This document shows positions 43,024 to 51,554 of a stretch of 64,000 nucleotides of DNA, piece by piece (position 1 is the stretch's first letter; each line of letters opens with the position of its first letter). A program made the translations under genes and the position numbers. Source of the stretch: Pedobacter sp. SYP-B3415 (GTDB lineage: Bacteria > Bacteroidota > Bacteroidia > Sphingobacteriales > Sphingobacteriaceae); NCBI RefSeq assembly GCF_004138205.1, contig NZ_RXNQ01000031.1:124001-188000 (forward strand), written 5' to 3'. The notes under the pieces are model-generated. The model did no database searches. It was not told where the DNA came from and saw only the letters and a list, made by a program, of their open reading frames with translations.

Positions 43024-44988
43024 TTAAAATTTAGTGTGCTGAATCCGCACCGCATTAAGAATTGCCAGGAGCGCAACGCCCACATCTGCAATTACCGCTT
43101 CCCACAGACTGGCCTGCCCGCCGGCACCAAGAATCAATACCGCCACTTTAACGGTCATGGCTAAAATGATATTTTGCCAGACAACGTTCCTCGTTTTTTT
43201 ACCAATCAGTATGGCCCGTACGACCTTCGAAGGCTGGTCATCCTGAATTACGATATCTGCAGTTTCGATCGCCGCATCACTTCCCAGCCCTCCCATGGCT
43301 ATACCTGCATCGGCAAGCGCAAGTACAGGAGCATCATTAATTCCATCGCCAACAAATACAATTGTCTCTCCTGAACGCCTGAGGCTGTTAAGACGTGCCG
43401 TCTTATCTTCAGGCATCAAATCTCCAAACCGCGCTTCAATACCAAGCTGACTGCCAATCTGATCAACTACCGCCTGCTTATCACCGCTCAGCAGAACGGT
43501 CCTGATTCCCGCCTTATGCAGTGCCTTTATAGCCGCAGGCGTATCCGGTTTCATCTGATCGGCAATACGGATGTAACCAGCATACCTTTCGGCTATTGCA
43601 ACCAGGACAAGCGTATCCGTGATCGCATCAAGATCATCGGGGTAGGTAACGCCGAAACTTTTTAACAGCGCTTTGTTACCGGCCAACACACGGTCACCGT
43701 CAAGCATTGCAGTCATACCCTGCCCCGGGTGTTCTTCTACGTTCGATACTTCAGGCAGTTCAGCACTGCCTGCCGCCCTGACAACTGCTTTTGCCACGGG
43801 ATGTGTCGAGTGTCGTTCTACCGCAGCAGCCATGACAAGCAGATCGTCAGCCCTCGCCGAACTCACTTCCTGCACTTCAAATACACCAGCAGTTAGTGTT
43901 CCTGTTTTGTCCATCACCACAGTGGTTGTTCTTGCCAGTACATCCAAAAAGTTAGCACCTTTGAAAAGCAGCCCGTTTCTTGAGGCAAGTCCAATTCCTC
44001 CGAAATATCCCAGGGGGATAGAAACTACGAGCGCACAGGGACAACTGATTACAAGAAATACAAGCGATCTGTAAAGCCAGTCCTGAAAATTGTAATGGTC
44101 CAGAAAAATGTAAGGGACAATAAGTACGCAGAGCGCGAGCGCAAAAACGATAGGTGTATACACTTTTGCAAAACGCGAGATAAAGAGCTGCGTTTTCGAT
44201 TTTCTCGAAGTGGCATCCTGTACCATTTCCAGAATCCGGCTCATTTTGCTGTCCGCAAATCGCGAGGTGACGCGGATATCTGCCGGGGTATTTAAATTGA
44301 TCATGCCGGCCAGCACAGTTTCGCCGCTTACAAGATGCCTCGGTTTCGCCTCACCTGTCAGCGCAGCGGTATTGAAACGGCCGCTTTCCGTAAGCAGCTC
44401 GCCGTCAAGGCCTACTTTTCCGCCGGGAAGTACACGAATCGTTTCACCGGGTTGTACCCCGGCCGGATCAGCATCCGTCAGGTTGCCATTCCGGAAAACG
44501 CTTACACGGTCAGGCCTGACATCGAGCAAGGCTTTTATACTTTTTTTTGCCCGGTTTACCGCTGCTTCCTGAAACCATTCACCTATTGAATAAAACACCA
44601 TAACCGCGAGCCCCTCGCTATAGGCACCGATGGAAAAAGCACCGATGGTTGCCACGCTCATCAGCACAAACTCATTAAAAAAATCTGCACGCAGCAGTTT
44701 TTTCAGCGCCAGTAACAAAACATTCCATCCGGCCAGCAGGTAGGCTGGCACAAACACAGCAAGCTGAACAGGAACTGGAATGATGACGCCAAAATTCTCG
44801 CACACAAGCATAACGACAAGTACGAGAAAGGCAAGTATCAGCGCACCATGCTGCTTCCAGGCAGGAATACCGATGGTGTCATGCATATGATGCTCATGAT
44901 CGTGATCATGGTTATGGTCGTCATCATGGTTATGGTCGTGTTTATGCCCGGTATGTTGATGTGATGTGGATTGCATGTGTGCTGTCAT
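43024..44988 (-). CDS. P1B-type heavy-metal ATPase with His-rich N-terminus
   Basis: Metal-exporting P-type ATPase, 654 residues from MTAHMQST (an ATG at 44976 is equally possible; the frame is open 14 codons further). There is no N-terminal HMA domain; instead ~30 residues of His/Asp repeats (HKHDHNHDDDHNHDHDHEHH) precede the helices. The transmembrane metal site is SCPCALV; DKTGTLT is the phosphorylation site, with HP in THPVAKA and GDGINDAPVLALADAGIAMG in the hinge. CPC plus a His-rich end points to Zn/Cd/Co export. The Fur-family gene lies just upstream on the same strand. A palindrome (45015-45029) and a -7 box (44994-45001) sit directly before the start. Confidence 0.93.
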   Translation of the reverse strand: MTAHMQSTSHQHTGHKHDHNHDDDHNHDHDHEHHMHDTIGIPAWKQHGALILAFLVLVVMLVCENFGVIIPVPVQLAVFVPAYLLAGWNVLLLALKKLLRADFFNEFVLMSVATIGAFSIGAYSEGLAVMVFYSIGEWFQEAAVNRAKKSIKALLDVRPDRVSVFRNGNLTDADPAGVQPGETIRVLPGGKVGLDGELLTESGRFNTAALTGEAKPRHLVSGETVLAGMINLNTPADIRVTSRFADSKMSRILEMVQDATSRKSKTQLFISRFAKVYTPIVFALALCVLIVPYIFLDHYNFQDWLYRSLVFLVISCPCALVVSIPLGYFGGIGLASRNGLLFKGANFLDVLARTTTVVMDKTGTLTAGVFEVQEVSSARADDLLVMAAAVERHSTHPVAKAVVRAAGSAELPEVSNVEEHPGQGMTAMLDGDRVLAGNKALLKSFGVTYPDDLDAITDTLVLVAIAERYAGYIRIADQMKPDTPAAIKALHKAGIRTVLLSGDKQAVVDQIGSQLGIEARFGDLMPEDKTARLNSLRRSGETIVFVGDGINDAPVLALADAGIAMGGLGSDAAIETADIVIQDDQPSKVVRAILIGKKTRNVVWQNIILAMTVKVAVLILGAGGQASLWEAVIADVGVALLAILNAVRIQHTKF

Positions 44989-44993
44989 TTGTC

Positions 44994-45001
44994 CAAAAGT
45001 A
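44994..45001 (-). promoter_or_regulatory. Candidate -7 element of the P1B ATPase gene
   Basis: On the minus strand TACTTTTG (TAnnTTTG) ends five bases before the ATG at 44988, which would make the transcript leaderless, or give a ~12-base leader if the ATG at 44976 is used. Confidence 0.5.
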
Positions 45002-45014
45002 CAAAAGGAAAGCC

Positions 45015-45029
45015 TGCAATGGGATTGCA
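45015..45029. promoter_or_regulatory. Candidate Fur-family operator, ATPase side
   Basis: TGCAAT-GGG-ATTGCA, a 6-3-6 palindrome within CTGCAATGGGATTGCAA, between the Fur-family stop and the ATPase start. It covers the expected -33 region upstream of the -7 box at 44994-45001, a usual site for a repressor. A near-identical palindrome lies at 45575-45589. Confidence 0.6.
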
Positions 45030-45032
45030 ATG

Positions 45033-45449
45033 TTAGCGGTTGCAGGCTGCACAGACGCCCTTTACGACCAAATTGACTTCTTCAGAAAGGAACTGCTGTG
45101 GAAGTCCAAGCTCAGGCACCTGCGTACGGGGCAGGCAATAGGTTTCCTGACAACCACGGCAAACGAAATGCACATGTACATCATGATGACCAAACGGCCC
45201 GCAGTCTGAAGCACAACAGGCATATTTCGTTATTCCCGATCCGTCGTCAATACTATGAACAAGACCTTTTTCTTCAAAGGTGCGAAGACTGCGGTAAATT
45301 GTAATCCGGTCTGCCGGTCTCAGCGCAGTTTCGAGGTCTGCCAGGCTCAGGGCCGAAGGCTGATCGACCAGGTAATCCAGAACGATCATGCGCATAGCCG
45401 TCGGACTTACGTCATGAGCTCTTAACAACTGTTCGATGTTATCTTTCAT
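45033..45449 (-). CDS. Fur-family transcriptional regulator
   Basis: A metal-sensing repressor of the Fur/Zur family, 138 residues. The winged helix is N-terminal (LADLETALRPADRITIYRSLRTFEEKGLVHSI), and the C-terminal metal and dimer part has HHDVHVHFVC, CRGCQETYC and a terminal CAAC. These two CxxC-type pairs form the structural zinc site. Location just before a His-rich zinc-type ATPase suggests zinc or another divalent metal. Two palindromes (45015-45029 and 45575-45589) flank the gene and may be its operators. Confidence 0.9.
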   Translation of the reverse strand: MKDNIEQLLRAHDVSPTAMRMIVLDYLVDQPSALSLADLETALRPADRITIYRSLRTFEEKGLVHSIDDGSGITKYACCASDCGPFGHHDVHVHFVCRGCQETYCLPRTQVPELGLPQQFLSEEVNLVVKGVCAACNR

Positions 45450-45574
45450 CCGGTATCAGGTTTCCGGGGTCAGCAGTCGCTCCTTGCACTATGCGCAGGG
45501 AGAACCAGCCCGAAACTTTATGCAAAGGTAAGCAGTTTACGCAAACTCTACATTCATTGACACGTAAAACGAAC

Positions 45575-45589
45575 TGCAACCGGGTTGCA
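45575..45589. promoter_or_regulatory. Candidate Fur-family operator, upstream of the regulator
   Basis: TGCAAC-CGG-GTTGCA, within CTGCAACCGGGTTGCAA, about 125 bp upstream of the regulator start. Same spacing and near-identical sequence to the palindrome at 45015-45029. Minus-strand TACCTTTG at 45523-45530 downstream fits a -7 box for the regulator. Confidence 0.55.
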
Positions 45590-45649
45590 AACTTTATAGT
45601 GAGTAGCGTTTTTCAAGGAGCGAAAAGCGCCGGTTGGCAAGCGCAGCGA

Positions 45650-46963
45650 TCAGACAGTTTTTACGTCGTCTTCTTCGTAATCCCTGATGTCTGTGATGTA
45701 ACCGTTGGTAAGAAGGAAATCAAATAAAGGCTTGGCATCCGGCGTGATAGGCATGTTGGCCGTAGTAATCACTTCATTTGTTTTTTTATCAAGGAAAGGA
45801 TAGGCAAACAGGCGGGTATTGCGACTAAACATATCATTTACATAACTCAGCAACTGACCCGCATAGTTCTCGCCAAAGTTATTGGAATTGAAAACGAACT
45901 TGAGGTTGTTGATGTTCGTGGTCAGGCCCACACTCTTCGCGCGGCAGCGGTCAAGATATTTCGCCAGGCGGTTATGCCGTGTAAAGTTTGATACGAGCAC
46001 GAGATTACCGGTTTCACACATTTCCTCTGCACGTTTTGCAACGGCTTCCAGATCAATGTCATCGGGCGTTTCGTTCTCATCTGTCAGCACATTGGTCAGC
46101 AACACTTCAATAAGAACGGCAAGATTTTCCTGTGCTACATGCTCTGCTCGCACAAACTGCTCCACCGCTTTATTCAACATGCTGAAATTTGGTTTTGATT
46201 TCTGGCCATACTTTGTGCGAAGAATCATGACATCCTTTTTGTACAACAGGTCTTTTGCCTGTCGGGGATGCGCGTCTGAGTCAAAAATGGCCGCAGTCGA
46301 AAAATCTTTCATAATCAGGTACAGGTTCAGCAGGATGTTATTGACATCCGGGAACGCCGGGCCCTTTACAGAAATCAGGTCTATTTCTACTGAACCGATG
46401 GTAAGATTGTCTGCCAGCGATTCAATCATTGTTTTGGGATCGCTGTTGTGATAAAATGCTGCATAAACCAGGTTTACGCCGATAATGCCAAGCACCTTCT
46501 GCTGCATGTAAACGTCAGTGTCGAGCAACCGGACGTGGAAAAATATCTCATTCGGACTACCGCCAGCTTCAGTCTGAAAGCGAATGCCGATCCAGCCATG
46601 CGGGTCATTCGTTCGTTTATAATTCAGCGTGGTAACCGTGTTTGCGAAGGCAAAGAAGGTCCGTGAATCGTACTTTTCGCCATTTAGCCGCTCAGTCAGC
46701 AAACCAAACTCATGATCAAGCATACGCAGCAAACGGTTCTGGCTCACATACCTGCCTGAAGCCTCTGCACCATAGATGGCATCACTGAAAGTCATATCGT
46801 ACGCAGACATGGTTTTTGCAACCGTGCCTGATGCAGCACCCGCTGTGAAAAAATTTCTGGCCACCTCCTGCCCTGCCCCGATTTCGGCAAATGTGCCATA
46901 AATGTTCGGGTCAAGGTTAATTTTCAGGGCTTTGCGCTTCGTGTCCAAAATTTCTCTTTCCAT
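45650..46963 (-). CDS. Large conserved cytosolic protein of unknown function
   Basis: A 437-residue soluble protein that I cannot place. No signal peptide or membrane helix. Conserved-looking blocks include TFAEIGAGQEVARNFF (about 24), YGAEASGRYVSQNRLLRMLDHEF (about 65), GWIGIRFQ (about 122), KDFSTAAIFDSDAHPRQAKDLLYKKDVMILRTKYGQ (about 219) and VLVSNFTRHNRLAKYLDRC (about 325). Its start codon lies four bases after a TAGTTTTG box, so the message may be leaderless. The hsp20 gene lies upstream on the same strand and is separated by a terminator. Confidence 0.8.
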   Translation of the reverse strand: MEREILDTKRKALKINLDPNIYGTFAEIGAGQEVARNFFTAGAASGTVAKTMSAYDMTFSDAIYGAEASGRYVSQNRLLRMLDHEFGLLTERLNGEKYDSRTFFAFANTVTTLNYKRTNDPHGWIGIRFQTEAGGSPNEIFFHVRLLDTDVYMQQKVLGIIGVNLVYAAFYHNSDPKTMIESLADNLTIGSVEIDLISVKGPAFPDVNNILLNLYLIMKDFSTAAIFDSDAHPRQAKDLLYKKDVMILRTKYGQKSKPNFSMLNKAVEQFVRAEHVAQENLAVLIEVLLTNVLTDENETPDDIDLEAVAKRAEEMCETGNLVLVSNFTRHNRLAKYLDRCRAKSVGLTTNINNLKFVFNSNNFGENYAGQLLSYVNDMFSRNTRLFAYPFLDKKTNEVITTANMPITPDAKPLFDFLLTNGYITDIRDYEEDDVKTV

Positions 46964-46967
46964 GCCG

Positions 46968-46975
46968 CAAAACTA
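46968..46975 (-). promoter_or_regulatory. Candidate -7 element merged with the hsp20 terminator
   Basis: Minus-strand TAGTTTTG continues straight from the T-tract of the terminator at 46976-47013 and ends four bases before the ATG at 46963. Confidence 0.45.
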
Positions 46976-47013
46976 AAAAAAATAAGGGCAATATGTTGCC
47001 ATACTGCCCTTAT
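46976..47013 (-). terminator. Terminator of hsp20
   Basis: ATAAGGGCA (46982-46990) pairs with TGCCCTTAT (47005-47013); on the minus strand the stem runs into a run of T residues. It lies 75 bp after the hsp20 stop. Confidence 0.75.
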
Positions 47014-47088
47014 CAATCACATTAAATCTGCACTTACCTCATGCTGAAGCGCTTTGCCGTGCGAGCGCCTGTTCGTGCCCTGAAATGA

Positions 47089-47523
47089 TCAGGCAACTTC
47101 AATCGACCGTTTCTCAGGTTTCGATTCTTCTTTTTTTCCGATTGTGATATTCAAAATTCCATCTGTGTAAGCTGCACTGATCTGCGACTCATCTGCAGTC
47201 TCAGGAAGATTGAACGAGCGCCTGAATGAGCTGAAGGTAAATTCCTTGCGGGTGTAACCTTTTGCCTCTTCAGCCTGCTCCGTTTTCTTATCAACTGAGA
47301 CAGAAAGCACGCTTTCATTCACGGTTACCTGAAAATCTTCTTTCTTAAGACCGGGAGCGGCGACTTCAATATGATAGGCCTGTTCCGTCTCGCTAATGTT
47401 TACCTGCGGCTGTTGTGCCGGACGACCGGTTTTGATCAATGCATCGTTAAACAAAGAATCAAAAACATTGTTAAAGTATGGCACATGGTTGCGGGTACGG
47501 TTGTTGAATTTTACTAATGTCAT
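47089..47523 (-). CDS. Hsp20/alpha-crystallin family chaperone
   Basis: Small heat-shock holdase of 144 residues. The alpha-crystallin domain (about 45-140) includes AYHIEVAAPGLKKEDFQVTVNESVLSVS and the GILNITIGKKEES end. Unlike its neighbours, the gene has a good Shine-Dalgarno sequence, AAGGAGA, 9 bases before the ATG. It diverges from the thioesterase gene. Confidence 0.95.
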   Translation of the reverse strand: MTLVKFNNRTRNHVPYFNNVFDSLFNDALIKTGRPAQQPQVNISETEQAYHIEVAAPGLKKEDFQVTVNESVLSVSVDKKTEQAEEAKGYTRKEFTFSSFRRSFNLPETADESQISAAYTDGILNITIGKKEESKPEKRSIEVA

Positions 47524-47532
47524 GGTGTTTAT

Positions 47533-47539
47533 CTCCTTA
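47533..47539 (-). promoter_or_regulatory. Shine-Dalgarno sequence of hsp20
   Basis: Minus-strand TAAGGAGA ends 9 bases before the ATG. Such a clear SD is unusual beside the other genes here, most of which have none. Confidence 0.6.
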
Positions 47540-47600
47540 TATTTTAAAGTTCACGATTATATCTGTCGCTATTCAACTCTTATACCAACGTCCAAACCAG

Positions 47601-48083
47601 ATGATCTTTAAGACATTATGGCGTAAAAAGCCAAAACTAGATGACAAATCGTCAGAAATTATAAATAACTCAGACAAATTCAACTTCAAAACGACAGTGG
47701 AGACGCGATTTTCTGATTTTGATATGATGGGGCACGTTAACAACGCCGTGTACTTTACCTATCTTGAGAATGCCCGCACACGTTATTGGCAGGAGATTGT
47801 GAAGTGGGACTGGAAAAAGACCGGAATTGTTCTTGCGCATGCTGAACTGGATTTCATTAAACCTGTGCTGCTACATGAAAAGATCAGTATTTATGTTCGG
47901 ACAGTAAGGATTGGCAGAAGCAGTTTTGAACTTGAGTACAAAATTGTAAAAAACAGCAACGGTTCGGATGAAGTTTGCAGCACAGGCAAAACGACCTGCA
48001 TAGCCGTAAGTTATCAGGACAAGCGTCCAACAGAGATTCCGGCCGAAGAAAGGTTACGTATGATAAATTTCGAACAGCTCTAA
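47601..48083 (+). CDS. Acyl-CoA thioesterase, 4HBT hotdog family
   Basis: A 160-residue thioesterase of the 4-hydroxybenzoyl-CoA type, starting at MIFKTLWRKKP (the open frame reaches 28 codons upstream, into the hsp20 control region). The hotdog motif is RFSDFDMMGHVNNAVYFTYLENARTRYW, with the catalytic Asp in DMMGHVNN, then GIVLAHAELDFIKPVLLHEKI. It ends four bases into the convergent histidine kinase gene. Natural substrate unknown; short or medium acyl-CoA is likely. Confidence 0.9.
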   Translation: MIFKTLWRKKPKLDDKSSEIINNSDKFNFKTTVETRFSDFDMMGHVNNAVYFTYLENARTRYWQEIVKWDWKKTGIVLAHAELDFIKPVLLHEKISIYVRTVRIGRSSFELEYKIVKNSNGSDEVCSTGKTTCIAVSYQDKRPTEIPAEERLRMINFEQL

Positions 48084-49555
48084 GCGCCGGACCGGCTGCG
48101 AACCGGAATACTGAAAAAGAAACTTGAACCAGCGCCTTCAGCACTGTCGACCCACATCTTACCCCCTTCTGTGCGGATAATTTCTGATGAAATATACAAG
48201 CCAAGTCCTAAGCCTGGGAAAGTGTGCTGAAGGTCGCCCGTTACCCTGAAAAATTGTTCAAAAATGCGTTCCTTATTTTCATCTGCAATACCGATGCCTT
48301 CATCTCGGATGCATACCACAACACTCTGACCTGATACAGCCGTGCTTACCCAGATGTCTGCACTGCCGGGCGAATACTTGATCGCATTGTTCAGCAGGTT
48401 TGCAATGACCTGACGGATACGTTCGCGGTCTGCAAAAACGGTTGTGTCTGCGTTATAATCGATATGAATCCTGTGATTATTCATAGACAGGCTCAGCTCA
48501 TCAAGCATCTGGATTGCAGCTTCATCAAAATTGAAATACTCGGGGTTGAAGCGCAGCCGTCCGGACTGGATTTTGTTTACGTCGAGAAGATCGTTGATAA
48601 GACCGGTAAGGCGGTCAAGCTGTCTGTCCATCTTACCAACCATGTCTGCCTTTTTCACATCGCCCTCTGCACGAAGAATACGCTCGAGAACCTGCGTATA
48701 TGCTTTGACACTTGTTACGGGGGTTTTCAGTTCGTGGCTGGCTACGCCGAGAAATTCATCTTTTTGCTTCTGAAGCTGAACCAGCCTCGAGATGTCTACT
48801 GCTGCGTGAACGATGCCGTAAACCTTTCCTTCAGGATTTTTAAGCGGCTTGTACGTAAAGTTGAACCAGAATGGAATCTTTTCGTCTCCGGCCCCGAGCA
48901 GAAGCTGCTGCTGATCAATATGAAAGGCCTCACCTGTTTCGTAAACTTTTTTCAGGATCGACAGATGCGGTTGTTCGGCAGCGTCAGGTATTGCTTCTGC
49001 CAGCGGCAGGCCGATAACTGATTCATCTTTGCCCCACATATTCAACATGGAATCATTGGCGATAAGAACACGGATGTCCGGACCTTCATAAACAGCCATA
49101 CTGAGCGGCGCATCTGCAAGCAGGTTCCGGAAGCGTTGCTCACTGGCCTCCAGCTGCAATTTTGTTCTCACCAGATTCGTAACGTCTGTTGCAGTATTCA
49201 GCACTGCCCAAACTTCGCCTTTGTCATTTAACAGCGGTTTGTATGTAAAGTCAAAGTAGAAGTAAGTCATTTGTCCGTTTGCAACCAAACCTACCAGGTC
49301 TTCGCGTGCTTCATAGGCAACGCCCGTTGCAATCACATTATGTAAGATCGGAATAAAGGGCTGCCCTTCCAGTTCCGGAAGTGCGTCGGCAAGCTGCTTA
49401 CCAATTTGCGACTCTTCACGGTTCCATGCGCGGTGCATGGCCCGATTGGCATAGGTAATGATGAGCCCGGGCCCTGTATAAAGGGCAATTGGCATCGGCG
49501 ACTCATCAAACATGGTTTTCAGAATGGATATATTATCTGTGCTGTCGACAGTCAT
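48080..49555 (-). CDS. PAS-domain sensor histidine kinase
   Basis: A cytosolic hybrid-less histidine kinase, 491 residues from MTVDSTDNIS. Two PAS domains, about 10-125 and 140-250, share the SPMPIALYTGPGLIITYAN / APLSMAVYEGPDIRVLIAN pattern, then HisKA with the phospho-His in VASHELKTPVTSVKAY (about 285) and a HATPase domain (RQVIANLLNNAIKYS; DEGIGIADENKERIFEQFF; FPGLGLGLYISSEII). No membrane helix. The stand-alone receivers at 28.6 and 42.6 kb are possible partners. Confidence 0.94.
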   Translation of the reverse strand: MTVDSTDNISILKTMFDESPMPIALYTGPGLIITYANRAMHRAWNREESQIGKQLADALPELEGQPFIPILHNVIATGVAYEAREDLVGLVANGQMTYFYFDFTYKPLLNDKGEVWAVLNTATDVTNLVRTKLQLEASEQRFRNLLADAPLSMAVYEGPDIRVLIANDSMLNMWGKDESVIGLPLAEAIPDAAEQPHLSILKKVYETGEAFHIDQQQLLLGAGDEKIPFWFNFTYKPLKNPEGKVYGIVHAAVDISRLVQLQKQKDEFLGVASHELKTPVTSVKAYTQVLERILRAEGDVKKADMVGKMDRQLDRLTGLINDLLDVNKIQSGRLRFNPEYFNFDEAAIQMLDELSLSMNNHRIHIDYNADTTVFADRERIRQVIANLLNNAIKYSPGSADIWVSTAVSGQSVVVCIRDEGIGIADENKERIFEQFFRVTGDLQHTFPGLGLGLYISSEIIRTEGGKMWVDSAEGAGSSFFFSIPVRSRSGA

Positions 49556-49759
49556 CTGTATATTAAAGCTTTTTATGGCCGGCATCTCTGCGGCCGCCTT
49601 CCTCGTGTGTTCTGAACAAATCTACAGGCTTTTTGTTCCGCTTCGAAATTTCATTCCCACGAGTTGTCTGTTTAAGTACTGCAGCTATGGCTATCCATAT
49701 AGCCGGGCGGCTGCATTTCACGGGCACCGAATTGATAATCAATGACTACCGTTGGTAAC

Positions 49760-51190
49760 TTACGTTTGCATTGTGAGTTCGCCTCCCGGCGGATCGAATA
49801 TTTTCCCCGGGTTGAGGATCCCGTTGGGGTCAAAGACTTGTTTGATACCCTGCATAAGTTGCACATGCATCTTCCCATACTTAAGATTCATAAACTCCTT
49901 TTGCACCCAGCCTATTCCATGCTCCCCCGAAAGTGTGCCGCCCAGGGATATAGTAAGTCTGAAAATTTCCGCGATACCCGCCGGAAGTTTATGTTCCCAG
50001 TCTTCATCACTCATTCCGGACTTAATAATATTTACGTGCAGGTTCCCATCGCCGGCATGACCGTAACAAACACTGTCAAAACCGTATGATGCCCCTATTT
50101 GTTTGATTCCGTTTATCAACTGGGGCAGCGCAGCCCTGGGCACGACGGTATCTTCCTCTTTGTAAATGGAATTTGCTTTTACGGATTCGGGCATTGTGCG
50201 GCGGATGCGCCACAGCTCGTCTTTCTGTGCGGCTGTATCAGCCAGCAATACATCCTTGCAGCCGGATGCTTCAAGAACGGTATTTAGTTTTTCGCAGTCC
50301 TGGTAAAGAAGTTCAATACTATCGCCATCCAGTTCTATAAGGAGAAATGCCTGCTGTTCATCTGTCAGGTCAAGACGGACCTCGCTGTATTCGCGGACCC
50401 AGTCCATACCGCGACGTTCCATAAACTCAAGTGCCGACGGGATGATACCGGCTCTGAACACGGCAGAGACGGCGGCGCAGGCAAGTTCATTACTACCAAA
50501 TGATGCGAGCAAGACAACCTGATGGGCAGGCAATGGCACCAGCTTGACCACAATTTTTGTTATAACGGCCAGGGTACCTTCAGAACCGATCATTAACTGC
50601 GTCAGATTATAGCCTGAAGCATATTTCAACGTGTTGGCACCAGTCCAGATCACATCTCCGTTAGGTAAAACAATTTCGAGGTTGAGCACATATTCACGTA
50701 TTGTTCCGTACTTCACAACCCGGGGTCCGCCTGACCCGTGCGCAACATTGCCGCCAATGAAACAAGAGCCCTTGCTCGACGGGTCGACCGGATAGCAGAG
50801 TCCCTGTTCAGCAGCAGCATCAATAAGTTCCTGCGTAATCACGCCAGGCTCAACGGTTGCCTGGAGATTATCCAGGTCCAGGTTAATGATTTTATTGAAC
50901 CGGCGCATAGAAAGCAGCACGCCGCCATAAACAGGCAGAGCGCCGCCGCTCAGGCCAGTCCCCGCGCCCCTGGGTGTAACGGGAATTAGTCTATCCTGGC
51001 AATACCTTAACAAAGCCGAAACCTGTTCGACAGTTTCCGGCAGCACAACGAGTTCAGGTATAAACACAAGATCCTCCGTTTCATCGCGCCCATACGCATA
51101 CATGGCTTCATCATCAGAAAGCACCGCTGTTTCGCCTGTGATGTGTTTGATAGCATGGATGTCGTCTGGTGTAATCTTATTAAACATCAT
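49760..51190 (-). CDS. FAD-linked oxidase (GlcD-like, glycolate/D-lactate type)
   Basis: FAD-binding PCMH-type oxidoreductase of 476 residues. The FAD motif is PRGAGTGLSGGALP, with GGNVAHGSGGPRVVKYGT, and the C-terminal FAD-oxidase domain has CYGHAGDGNLHVN and SGEHGIGW, with the catalytic-site His residues. Family members oxidise glycolate or D-lactate. Two start codons (51190 and 51187) lie inside the end of folB; the gene overlaps folB by about 8-11 bp. No iron-sulfur GlcF partner is in the window. Confidence 0.92.
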   Translation of the reverse strand: MMFNKITPDDIHAIKHITGETAVLSDDEAMYAYGRDETEDLVFIPELVVLPETVEQVSALLRYCQDRLIPVTPRGAGTGLSGGALPVYGGVLLSMRRFNKIINLDLDNLQATVEPGVITQELIDAAAEQGLCYPVDPSSKGSCFIGGNVAHGSGGPRVVKYGTIREYVLNLEIVLPNGDVIWTGANTLKYASGYNLTQLMIGSEGTLAVITKIVVKLVPLPAHQVVLLASFGSNELACAAVSAVFRAGIIPSALEFMERRGMDWVREYSEVRLDLTDEQQAFLLIELDGDSIELLYQDCEKLNTVLEASGCKDVLLADTAAQKDELWRIRRTMPESVKANSIYKEEDTVVPRAALPQLINGIKQIGASYGFDSVCYGHAGDGNLHVNIIKSGMSDEDWEHKLPAGIAEIFRLTISLGGTLSGEHGIGWVQKEFMNLKYGKMHVQLMQGIKQVFDPNGILNPGKIFDPPGGELTMQT

Positions 51191-51554
51191 GGTTCGCAAT
51201 GTATCTGAGTTCCACGTAAGAATGATCAATCTGCCCCGTCATTGGCGGATGCTTTTTTGTAATACCAACAACGGCCTCATCTATAAAAGGATAAGCAGCA
51301 ACAATACCGTCGAGAATATTTTTAACTACAGTTTCCAGCAGCTTTTGTGTCTTCTTCATTTCTTTACAGATCAGGCTGTTTATAACCTCGTAATTAACCG
51401 TGTCTTTAAGATCATCGTTGAAGTTACGGGCCTTGAAGAGAACTTCAACATCTGTAACGAAATGATTTCCGGTTAGTTGTTCTTCTGGGTAATAGCCATG
51501 TAAAGCAAAAGACTCGACGCCGCGTAGTGCAACTTTTTGAAGGTATGTTGGCAT
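51180..51554 (-). CDS. folB: Dihydroneopterin aldolase
   Basis: Cleaves dihydroneopterin in the folate pathway. 124 residues from MPTYLQKVALRGVESFALHGYYPEEQ; the frame is open ten codons further. The conserved HGYYPEEQ block and the Lys/Glu of VNYEVINSLICKEMKKTQKLLETV fit the family. The last codons overlap the start of the GlcD-like gene, AACCATGATGTTTAA containing both ATGs. The 5' end faces glutaryl-CoA dehydrogenase, which starts 122 bp away on the other strand. Confidence 0.93.
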   Translation of the reverse strand: MPTYLQKVALRGVESFALHGYYPEEQLTGNHFVTDVEVLFKARNFNDDLKDTVNYEVINSLICKEMKKTQKLLETVVKNILDGIVAAYPFIDEAVVGITKKHPPMTGQIDHSYVELRYIANHDV

